A stretch of DNA of 5,492 nucleotides, taken from the NCBI GenBank assembly GCA_016764415.1, contig JAESRY010000005.1, positions 1 through 5,492 of the forward strand, written 5' to 3'. Every line of letters starts with the position of its first letter. The stretch's first letter is position 1. Under the pieces are notes generated by a model. It saw nothing but the letters and a program-made list of their open reading frames with translations. It was not told the DNA's origin and searched no databases. This DNA is from Cycloclasticus sp. (lineage in GTDB: Bacteria > Pseudomonadota > Gammaproteobacteria > Methylococcales > Cycloclasticaceae). Shown in pieces: positions 1 through 5,492 of the stretch. A program made the position numbers and the translations under genes.

Positions 1-22
1 ACTCTTGGTTAATTGCTAATTT
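1..22 (-). other. Gap after rplM, probably leading to rpsI
   Basis: The 22 bases after the rplM stop contain no hairpin followed by a T-tract, so transcription most likely continues. The last bases, read on the minus strand, are AAGAGT, which could be the ribosome binding site of a following gene. By conserved gene order that gene should be rpsI (S9), but none of it lies inside the window, so this is inference. Confidence 0.4.
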
Positions 23-451
23 CTAAAGTTCGAGTACTTTAGGTTGTTGTGCTCGATGTGTATGTTCCGCACCAATAAACACTTTTAATTTTTTGAACAT
101 ATTACGACCTAACGTGTTTCTAGGAAGCATGCCTTTAACAGCTGTTTTAATAATACGATCAGGGTGTGTTTCACGAAGCTTACCTAAAGAAATAGATTTT
201 AAGTTGCCCACGAAGCCTGTGTGATGATAATAAATTTTATCTTTTTCTTTATTACCTGTTACGCGAATTTTTTCCGCATTAACCACAACAATGTAATCAC
301 CTGTGTCTACATGCGGCGTAAATTCTGGCTTATGCTTACCGCGCAAACGATGAGCTATTTTTGTTGCTAGTCTGCCTAACGCTTTACCTTCTGCGTCAAC
401 AACAAACCAATCGCGTTCTACTTCTTCTGCTTTTGCACTAAATGTTTTCAT
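23..451 (-). CDS. rplM: 50S ribosomal protein L13
   Basis: Structural protein of the large ribosomal subunit that binds 23S rRNA and acts early in 50S assembly. The 142-residue length is exactly usual for bacterial L13. The N-terminus ([19 protein letters not shown]) and the early GRLAT segment (residues 26-30) are typical. The family signature lies near residues 105-128 (VKGMLPRN, then [12 protein letters not shown]), followed by the conserved [11 protein letters not shown] tail. The ATG at 451 is the expected start: residue 2 onwards matches the family, and a weak purine-rich stretch (AAG) lies just upstream. The gene has its own upstream region with a sigma70-like promoter, so it is probably a unit separate from the sugar genes. 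In most Gammaproteobacteria rpsI (S9) follows directly; here the window ends 22 bases after the stop. In E. coli L13 represses translation of rplM-rpsI; whether that holds here cannot be seen. Confidence 0.98.
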   Translation of the reverse strand: MKTFSAKAEEVERDWFVVDAEGKALGRLATKIAHRLRGKHKPEFTPHVDTGDYIVVVNAEKIRVTGNKEKDKIYYHHTGFVGNLKSISLGKLRETHPDRIIKTAVKGMLPRNTLGRNMFKKLKVFIGAEHTHRAQQPKVLEL

Positions 452-589
452 TTCTTAATATCCACTTACTCGGAATTCGGGTCTACCAAAGAGCCGCGTA
501 TTCTATCTATTTTTTCGCCTAATCACAATGCTAAGTTAACAATCTTTAAGCAATACATTCTGAATAACCTGGTCGCTGTATCAAAATCA
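452..589 (-). other. Intergenic region between the dehydratase gene and rplM
   Basis: These 138 bases hold the rplM promoter and leader. The part nearest the dehydratase gene (about 530-589) was searched for an intrinsic terminator. Only a weak five-pair ATACA/TGTAT pairing with a long loop was found, with no T-tract, so how the upstream operon ends is unclear. No small ORF with a credible start and ribosome site was seen. Confidence 0.6.
500..528 (-). promoter_or_regulatory. Sigma70-type promoter of rplM
   Basis: On the minus strand a -35 box TTGTGA (528-523) and a -10 box TAGAAT (505-500) are separated by exactly 17 bases. The -35 matches TTGACA at four of six positions and the -10 matches TATAAT at four of six. 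A start near position 493 would leave a leader of about 40 bases before the rplM ATG. The bases after the -10 (ACGCGGCTC) form a GC-rich discriminator, a feature of stringently controlled ribosomal promoters. Boxes and spacing are seen directly; activity and stringent control are inferred. Confidence 0.65.
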
Positions 590-2497
590 TTAACTTAATA
601 CATTAGCAATGTCACATTGAGGTTTATAACCAGACACCGATTCAGTCAATACAGCCCTTATTTCTACATCATCATTTGCGCTAACAGCCTGTTGCAACCT
701 TTCCAACAAAGGCTGTAATTCATCCCAACTTAGTAAGCTCTCATTTGCACGCATAATCTTTTCGTGATCCGTATCCGTCACATCATCACCAATCAATAAT
801 TCCTCATACAACTTCTCACCCGAGCGCAGCCCTGTAAACTCAATGGCTATATCTCCATGCGGCGTATTTTCATCCTTTACTTCCAAACCGCTCAAATGAA
901 TCATTCGCTTTGCCAGCTCTAGGATTTTCACTGGCTCACCCATATCTAACACAAACACATCGCCGCCTTTTGCCATAGCTCCCGCCTGTATCACTAACTG
1001 CGCTGCTTCTGGAATGGTCATAAAGTATCGAATGATTTTCGGATCTGTCACAGTCACAGGGCCGCCTTGCTTAATTTGTTGCTTAAATAATGGTATCACC
1101 GACCCTGAAGACCCTAATACATTACCAAACCGAACCATCGTGAATTGCGTGGCGCCTTTTTTCGCGTGCTTTTTATCTAGCGCTTGCAGCACCAATTCGG
1201 CCATACGTTTCGACGCACCCATCGTATTCGTCGGCCTAACCGCCTTATCCGTCGAAATCAGTATGAATTTCTCCACACCTGCAGCTAGTGCCGCCTCAGC
1301 CGTGAACAGCGTACCCATAATGTTGTTTCTTATCGATTCTCTAGGATTCTGTTCTACTAAGGGCACGTGCTTATACGCTGCCGCGTGATACAAGGTTTCA
1401 ACCTTGGCCGCTTTACAGGCATGCATAATGCGCTCTTTATCCGTCACCGAGCCTAATACCGGCCTAATAACTACGTCACTTTTAGTGTGTTTACGTAACT
1501 CTTGCTCTATCGAATATATAGCAAACTCACTGTGTTCAAATAAAATCAGCTCTTTAGGCTCTAAGTGCATTATTTGCCTGCATAATTCTGAACCTATTGA
1601 GCCACCGGCGCCCGTCACCAAAACAACTTTTTGGTGAATGTTTTTTTGTAATAACGACTCATTAGGCGACACTTGATCTCTACCCAGTAAATCCTCAATA
1701 TCAACATCGCGGATATCATCCACCTTCACGTCACCTTCGGCAATTTCCGCCAACGTCGGTAATGTCTTTACTTTTACAGGGTAAGGTTCTAAGAGCGTAA
1801 TAATTTGGTTTCGACGAGAACGAGCCACCGATGGCATAGCCAATAAAACATCCGTCACCCCATGTCGTTCTATCATCCTACTTAAATGGGAAAAAGGGTG
1901 CACTCGAATCTCTCGAATTTGCCTACGATGCAACGAGAGCTCATCATCTATAAAACCAACGACTTGCATGCCTAACTTGCTATTCAACTGCTCGAGCACT
2001 TGCATACCAGATGAGCCGGCACCATAAATTACAACTTTCCGTTGAGCGTTAGCGTTAGCGTTAGCAGTTAATTGTGAATCAACCAACCACCAACGCACAA
2101 TCATTCTGCTTCCACCCACCGACAGCAACGACGCAAGCCAATTGATAAGATGTACGGAACGCGGGACACCATCAATATTAGCCAATAAGACAAAGACTCC
2201 TAATATTAGTGAATAGAGAGAAACCGCTTTTACAACCACCCACAAAGAATGGAACCCAAGGTATCTAATGATCGCTCGATACAAGCCGAGCTTGATAAAA
2301 ATTGGTACTGCGACTACTGGCGCTAGTAGAAAAAGCCAATACACATTTCCTTGCGGCCAATAAAGCTCACCCAAACGCAATGAAAATGCCAACCATAACG
2401 TTAACGTAATCATCAGTAAGTCGAAAGCTAATGTTATCGCCCTTTTTATAAAACGAGTCCTGCCGATAAACCATTTCGGAAATGAAAAAATATCCAC
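590..2497 (-). CDS. Membrane-anchored nucleotide-sugar 4,6-dehydratase (WbpM/PglF/CapD family)
   Basis: Predicted to convert a UDP-sugar, in characterised relatives UDP-GlcNAc, into the 4-keto-6-deoxy form, the first step towards QuiNAc, FucNAc or bacillosamine-type sugars of capsule or O-antigen. The 635-residue length fits the long form of the family (WbpM is about 665). Four membrane segments lie near residues 19-41, 52-73, 84-107 and 115-136. A first Rossmann domain follows with GAGSSG at 159-164. The catalytic SDR domain starts near 290 with TGAGGSIGSE (295-304), and STDK is at 415-418. The usual SDR YxxxK reads MGASK, with Met426 in place of Tyr and Lys430 retained. Met at this position is characteristic of PglF/WbpM dehydratases, so the enzyme should be active. 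The start is GTG at 2497: an in-frame TAA lies at 2515-2513, AAGAGA is suitably placed, and the next in-frame Met lies inside the first membrane segment. The exact product sugar cannot be told. Confidence 0.93.
   Translation of the reverse strand: MDIFSFPKWFIGRTRFIKRAITLAFDLLMITLTLWLAFSLRLGELYWPQGNVYWLFLLAPVVAVPIFIKLGLYRAIIRYLGFHSLWVVVKAVSLYSLILGVFVLLANIDGVPRSVHLINWLASLLSVGGSRMIVRWWLVDSQLTANANANAQRKVVIYGAGSSGMQVLEQLNSKLGMQVVGFIDDELSLHRRQIREIRVHPFSHLSRMIERHGVTDVLLAMPSVARSRRNQIITLLEPYPVKVKTLPTLAEIAEGDVKVDDIRDVDIEDLLGRDQVSPNESLLQKNIHQKVVLVTGAGGSIGSELCRQIMHLEPKELILFEHSEFAIYSIEQELRKHTKSDVVIRPVLGSVTDKERIMHACKAAKVETLYHAAAYKHVPLVEQNPRESIRNNIMGTLFTAEAALAAGVEKFILISTDKAVRPTNTMGASKRMAELVLQALDKKHAKKGATQFTMVRFGNVLGSSGSVIPLFKQQIKQGGPVTVTDPKIIRYFMTIPEAAQLVIQAGAMAKGGDVFVLDMGEPVKILELAKRMIHLSGLEVKDENTPHGDIAIEFTGLRSGEKLYEELLIGDDVTDTDHEKIMRANESLLSWDELQPLLERLQQAVSANDDVEIRAVLTESVSGYKPQCDIANVLS
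2045..2065 (-). repeat. In-frame hexanucleotide tandem repeat in the dehydratase gene
   Basis: The plus strand shows three and a half perfect copies of AGCGTT (21 bases). Read in the gene, they encode the Ala-Asn alternation at residues 145-151. This is the linker between the last membrane segment and the first Rossmann domain. Because the unit is six bases, gain or loss of copies would add or remove Ala-Asn pairs without shifting the frame. Confidence 0.85.
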
Positions 2498-2535
2498 ATT
2501 ATTTCTCTTATATTAAATGATTCGTTAACAATTTT
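2498..2535 (-). other. 38-base gap between the ugd-like gene and the dehydratase gene
   Basis: A short AT-rich spacer carrying the dehydratase ribosome binding site. A six-pair inverted repeat (CGTTAA at 2523-2528 and TTAACG at 2536-2541) spans the ugd-like stop codon, but it is AT-rich and has no T-tract after it. No convincing promoter was found, so the two genes are probably co-transcribed. Confidence 0.55.
2504..2509 (-). promoter_or_regulatory. Ribosome binding site fixing the dehydratase GTG start
   Basis: AAGAGA on the minus strand lies six bases before the GTG at 2497. An in-frame stop at 2515-2513 rules out a start further upstream. An ATG at 2499-2497 overlaps the GTG but is in another frame and does not open this protein. 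Confidence 0.6.
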
Positions 2536-3795
2536 TTAACGTCCAACGCCCAAGTAATCAATACCAGACAACGACATCATCTCTTTATCAAAAACATTCC
2601 GGCCGTCGACAATTAACGGCTTATTCATCCTGCTGACAAGTACTTCATAGTCAGGCGAACAATATAAAGGCCATTCCGTTACCAACAATAACGCATCAAT
2701 ACCCTTTACCAACTCCATATGGTCGTCGTAATAAGCAATTAAAGCTTCCTCAGCATAATGGGCCTTAAGATTATTTAATGCTTCTGGGTCGTGTACACGC
2801 ACTTTCACCCCTTGGGAAATTAGCGCATCTATGATTTTCAAGCTGGGTGCATTATCAATACTTGCCGTACCTGGCTTAAAAGAAACACCCCAAATCCCAA
2901 CAGTTTTGCCTGCGAGATCTCCCTTGTAATATTGCCAAAGTTTCCTAAACAACAATTCCTTTTGTACCTCGTTTTCTTCAACGATCGTTTTCAACAACGA
3001 TTGTTGTCGCTCTTTTTGAAGAATCCCTGAAAACCTAGAAACGTATGCATGGAAATTTTGTCCGCCAAAACCACAACCTGGTGACAAATAATGCCGCCCT
3101 ATTCTAGGGTCAGCTCCCATTCCATCCTGAACAACGCCAATATCCACGCCCAACTGGTCTGCCAAATTGGCCAACTCGTTAACGTAACCCAATCGAATCG
3201 CTAGCATCCCTGTAATAGCAAACTTGGTGAACTCTGCCTCTCTCGAGCTCATTATTTGAAGCCCTTCTAAATTACTACTAAATGGCCTTAATAGCGCCTT
3301 CACTCTAGTTAAAGCGCTATCATTATCAAACCCTAATATAAGACTTTTAGGCTTATTAAAGCCTTCCAGCGCCCGACCTTCCTGTAAGTTGTCAGGAATA
3401 TAAACAACATCACCACTACCGCCTAATTGAGATTGAAGATCAGCTGTAGCACCTACTGAGAAGTTACATTGACTGACCACTAAAGCGTATAAACATTCGG
3501 CCTTTTGCAGGCTATTTATCACTTGCGCTGCTAGTTTTTGTTCATTTGATTGTAGCGCCAACCAATGAACCCCTGCTTCAGCGTTTACATGTTGCACTCG
3601 GGCCAACCGCCCTTCATTAATTTGCAACGTCAGTTCATCTAACAAGCCTAACTCGTCTCTTATAACCGAAATCTTTCGCAGTTCTTGATCTGCGCCTTCT
3701 GACACGTCACAAATAACAACGTCATTACCAACTTTAGCCAAACAAGCAGCTGCAACCCAAGCGGCAAGACTTGAGCCATAAATGTTAATTTTCAC
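2536..3795 (-). CDS. UDP-glucose 6-dehydrogenase-family protein, probably catalytically inactive
   Basis: The family oxidises UDP-glucose to UDP-glucuronate with two NAD+. This 419-residue protein keeps its architecture: N-terminal Rossmann domain (about 1-170), central domain (about 185-280) and C-terminal UDP-binding domain (about 295-415). Recognisable motifs include KINIYG at the start, VGNDVVICD (22-30), LQEG (137-140), GCGFGG, GKTVGIWGVSFKPGT (296-310), APS (316-318), TEWP, and DGRN (397-400) near the end. Key residues are lost. The GxGYVG NAD loop reads GSSLAA (7-12). The catalytic Cys in GFGGSCFPKD is Asn247, with HAY in place of PKD. The active-site Asn after Lys191 is Thr195. The UDP-contacting Arg of FKPxTDDxR is Asp314. 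Lys191, Glu139 and Arg399 remain. The frame is uninterrupted, so this looks like a maintained pseudoenzyme, not a decaying pseudogene. A GTG at 3810 could add five residues; GTG at 3795 is preferred because a strong ribosome site precedes it and the product then begins at the family's usual KI-beta-strand. Confidence 0.85.
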   Translation of the reverse strand: MKINIYGSSLAAWVAAACLAKVGNDVVICDVSEGADQELRKISVIRDELGLLDELTLQINEGRLARVQHVNAEAGVHWLALQSNEQKLAAQVINSLQKAECLYALVVSQCNFSVGATADLQSQLGGSGDVVYIPDNLQEGRALEGFNKPKSLILGFDNDSALTRVKALLRPFSSNLEGLQIMSSREAEFTKFAITGMLAIRLGYVNELANLADQLGVDIGVVQDGMGADPRIGRHYLSPGCGFGGQNFHAYVSRFSGILQKERQQSLLKTIVEENEVQKELLFRKLWQYYKGDLAGKTVGIWGVSFKPGTASIDNAPSLKIIDALISQGVKVRVHDPEALNNLKAHYAEEALIAYYDDHMELVKGIDALLLVTEWPLYCSPDYEVLVSRMNKPLIVDGRNVFDKEMMSLSGIDYLGVGR

Positions 3796-5428
3796 GGTTA
3801 CTCCCCTCACCTTGACTCAATGTATAACGCAACAACCCTTCCGTTGATGAATCCAGCCCACCTTTGCCCTTTTCATTTAATTCGGCGAGCAATGATGTGG
3901 CTACTTCCTTTCCTTTTTCAACACCCCATTGGTCAAAGGGGTTAATCTCCCAGATGACTGATTGCACAAACACTTTATGCTCATATAAAGCAATCAAACC
4001 ACCAAATGTTTCTGGCGTTAACTCATCTAACATAAGGCTTGTACTGGGCTGATTACCGTCATAATGTTGGTAATCTTTTGCCTTAACACTAGTCTCTAGC
4101 GCACCCGTTCCTAACGCCAACAATCTTGATTGTGCAAAACAATTGGCTAATGACAATTGATGCTGCTCTTGCAACTGTGCTCCTTCATTTTTATACCGCG
4201 TTGCTGACGCAATAAAATCACACATAACCGGCTCAGTGCCTTGGTGAAGCAATTGGTAAAAAGCGTGCTGCGCATTTGAACCGACCTCACCCCATAGCAC
4301 AGGACAGGTTCTGTAATTAATTCGCTTATTTTCATGATTAATACTTTTACCGTTACTCTCCATTTCCAACTGCTCAAGGTAAGAAGGGAATTCCGCTAAG
4401 CGGCCGTCATATGGCAAAATTGCGTGAGCATGAATATTCAGAAAGTTAATATTCCATACGCCGATAAGGCCTAACAAAACAGGCAAATTCTTTTCAAATG
4501 GAGCGTCTCTAAAGTGCTTATCCATTTGATGAGCCCCGTTTAACATCGCTCGAAAATTAACCATGCCAATTTTCAAGGCAATAGGCACACCAATCGCTGA
4601 CCATAATGAGTATCGACCGCCCACCCAGTCCCAAAATAGCAATTGATTTTTCTTGGGCACACCCCAATCAAGCGCACCTTGAACGTTACCCGTTGCAGCA
4701 ACAAAGTGATGCTGATTAATCAAACTTGCATCGCAGGAGCTCGCATCTAGCAACCATTGCCGCGCCGTATTGGCATTTGCTAACGTGTCAATGGTGGAAA
4801 AAGTTTTTGAAGAAATAATAAATAACGTGACGGCCGGGTCAAGCGTCGGCAACAATTTCTCCAACTCACTACCATCCATTGACGATACGAAGTGAACATC
4901 AAGCCGCTGCGTGTCAGTTGGTGCATACTGCTCCAAGGCATCACAGGCCATCAACGGACCAAGATTCGAACCACCCACACCTATATTCACTACACTTCTA
5001 ATCGGGCTACCGTCATATCCGCGCCATTGGCCCCGCTGAATTTTTTGAACTAAACCTTCCATTTTAGCCAACGATTCATGGACATCTGACGTTATATTTT
5101 GCCCATCAACACTCAAAGACTCGGACGAAGGCGAACGCAATGCCGTATGCAATGCTGCGCGGTTTTCAGAAACATTAACCTTTTCACCCGAAAACAGTTT
5201 TTCAACCCACGCACTTAATTCTTGCTGACGAGCCAAATCAAGTAATTTATCCAGCGTCTTCGTTGTCATCCGTTGCTTTGAAAAATCCATCATGAAGCGC
5301 CCTGTAGAAACACTCAACTTATTGAATCTATCTGCATCTAATTCAAATAGCTCTTTAAGATGAACACCTTTCAATTCTTCAGCATGAAGCTGTAAAGCAA
5401 CCCACGCTTTTATATCGCGACTATTCAT
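3785..5428 (-). CDS. pgi: Glucose-6-phosphate isomerase
   Basis: Cytosolic enzyme that interconverts glucose-6-phosphate and fructose-6-phosphate, serving glycolysis and gluconeogenesis and feeding both UDP-glucose and UDP-GlcNAc synthesis. The 547-residue length is usual for the long bacterial/eukaryotic form. Seen motifs: the sugar-phosphate loop NIGVGGSNLGP (148-158), SSKTFSTIDT (206-215), first family signature FWDWVGGRYSLWSAIG (265-280) with Arg272, Glu357 in LEMESNGKS, His388 in GSNAQHAFYQLLHQGT, and second signature NPFDQWGVEKGK (496-507) with Lys507. These match the known catalytic Arg, Glu, His and Lys, so the enzyme should be active. The phosphate loop has Asn155 where Asp is common, probably a tolerated variant. 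The ATG at 5428 lies 3 bases after the preceding stop with only a weak Shine-Dalgarno (TAAG/AGG), suggesting coupling to the upstream gene. The 3' end overlaps the ugd-like gene by 11 bases. Confidence 0.98.
   Translation of the reverse strand: MNSRDIKAWVALQLHAEELKGVHLKELFELDADRFNKLSVSTGRFMMDFSKQRMTTKTLDKLLDLARQQELSAWVEKLFSGEKVNVSENRAALHTALRSPSSESLSVDGQNITSDVHESLAKMEGLVQKIQRGQWRGYDGSPIRSVVNIGVGGSNLGPLMACDALEQYAPTDTQRLDVHFVSSMDGSELEKLLPTLDPAVTLFIISSKTFSTIDTLANANTARQWLLDASSCDASLINQHHFVAATGNVQGALDWGVPKKNQLLFWDWVGGRYSLWSAIGVPIALKIGMVNFRAMLNGAHQMDKHFRDAPFEKNLPVLLGLIGVWNINFLNIHAHAILPYDGRLAEFPSYLEQLEMESNGKSINHENKRINYRTCPVLWGEVGSNAQHAFYQLLHQGTEPVMCDFIASATRYKNEGAQLQEQHQLSLANCFAQSRLLALGTGALETSVKAKDYQHYDGNQPSTSLMLDELTPETFGGLIALYEHKVFVQSVIWEINPFDQWGVEKGKEVATSLLAELNEKGKGGLDSSTEGLLRYTLSQGEGSNREN
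3801..3808 (-). promoter_or_regulatory. Ribosome binding site of the ugd-like gene, inside the end of pgi
   Basis: GAGGGGAG on the minus strand contains both GAGG and GGAG, with GGAG ending five bases before the GTG at 3795. It lies within the last codons of pgi, whose stop is at 3787-3785. The 11-base overlap suggests translational coupling. The site would fall inside the coding sequence if the alternative GTG at 3810 were used, which argues for the later start. Confidence 0.75.
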
Positions 5429-5431
5429 TGC

Positions 5432-5492
5432 CTAACTTAAACTTTTGAGAAACGCACTCAAACCGTCTGCCGTTTCTTTGTGTTGCAAACCA
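5432..5492 (-). CDS. galU: C-terminal tail of probable UTP-glucose-1-phosphate uridylyltransferase (partial)
   Basis: Only the last 19 codons and the TAG stop (5434-5432) are in the window; the rest lies beyond 5492. The tail reads GLQHKETADGLSAFLKSLS. It lines up in pattern with the C-terminal helix of GalU, where E. coli has, from memory, G-I-R-H followed seven residues later by F-K-A-W-L: here G-L-Q-H is followed at the same distance by L-S-A-F-L. GalU makes UDP-glucose from UTP and glucose-1-phosphate. The call also rests on context, since galU commonly sits beside pgi and ugd in surface-polysaccharide loci. The three-base gap to pgi supports a shared operon. So short a tail cannot prove identity. 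Confidence 0.5.
   Translation of the reverse strand, partial: GLQHKETADGLSAFLKSLS

Noticed and set aside
1014..1388. Plus-strand open frame of 124 codons inside the dehydratase gene
   Set aside because: Antisense shadow of a strongly conserved coding region; the translation is Cys/Pro-rich with no recognisable domain, and no ribosome site was seen.
1404..1637. Plus-strand open frame of 77 codons inside the dehydratase gene
   Set aside because: Antisense shadow over the conserved SDR domain; no recognisable family.
2523..2541. Inverted repeat CGTTAA / TTAACG around the ugd-like stop codon, considered as a terminator
   Set aside because: Only six mostly A-T pairs, no following T-tract, and it lies inside a probable operon.
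2536..3795. The ugd-like gene as a decayed pseudogene
   Set aside because: The frame is continuous over 419 codons with near-normal family length, a good ribosome site and preserved structural motifs; the substitutions are missense at active sites rather than disruptive.
3864..4052. Plus-strand open frame of 62 codons inside pgi
   Set aside because: Antisense shadow of the conserved Pgi C-terminal region.
4147..4377. Minus-strand open frame of 76 codons inside pgi in another frame
   Set aside because: Out-of-frame overlap with the catalytic Glu357-His388 region of pgi; the sequence is explained by pgi.
4957..4989. Asp-to-Asn change in the Pgi phosphate loop (GGSNLGP) as a sign of inactivity
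   Set aside because: All four main catalytic residues (Arg272, Glu357, His388, Lys507) and both family signatures are intact, so this is most likely a tolerated variant.
5424..5492. Alternative frame of the upstream tail, ending at a TAG inside the start of pgi
   Set aside because: Its translation (WFATQRNGRRFECVSQKFKL) has no recognisable resemblance, whereas the neighbouring frame matches the pattern of a GalU C-terminus and ends just before the pgi ATG.

Overview
All genes in this window lie on the minus strand, so reading runs from position 5492 down to 1. The window holds four complete genes and the tail of a fifth. Gene content, gene order, the L13 sequence and the moderately AT-rich composition suggest a gammaproteobacterium, perhaps a marine one. 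The genus cannot be fixed from the sequence.

Layout in transcription order: (1) the last 19 codons of an upstream gene (5432-5492), best read as the C-terminus of GalU, UTP-glucose-1-phosphate uridylyltransferase; (2) pgi, glucose-6-phosphate isomerase (3785-5428), starting 3 bases after that stop; (3) a UDP-glucose 6-dehydrogenase-family gene (2536-3795), overlapping the end of pgi by 11 bases; (4) after a 38-base gap, a WbpM/PglF/CapD-type membrane-anchored nucleotide-sugar 4,6-dehydratase (590-2497); (5) after a 138-base gap with a good sigma70-type promoter, rplM, ribosomal protein L13 (23-451). The window ends just before where rpsI would be expected.

Genes 1-4 look like one tightly packed operon for nucleotide-sugar precursors of a surface polysaccharide (capsule or O-antigen). 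Pgi sits at the branch between glucose-6-phosphate (leading through glucose-1-phosphate and GalU to UDP-glucose and, with a working Ugd, UDP-glucuronate) and fructose-6-phosphate (leading to UDP-GlcNAc, the usual substrate of WbpM-type dehydratases). The set resembles the galU-ugd-gpi module of Acinetobacter capsule loci. rplM is a separate housekeeping unit with its own promoter.

The most notable observation is in the Ugd-family protein. The open frame is intact and the fold-level motifs are recognisable, but the glycine-rich NAD loop, the catalytic cysteine and aspartate, the active-site asparagine and a UDP-binding arginine are all replaced. It reads as a conserved pseudoenzyme or repurposed paralogue, not a working UDP-glucose dehydrogenase. 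No mobile elements, CRISPR arrays, tRNA or rRNA genes were seen.
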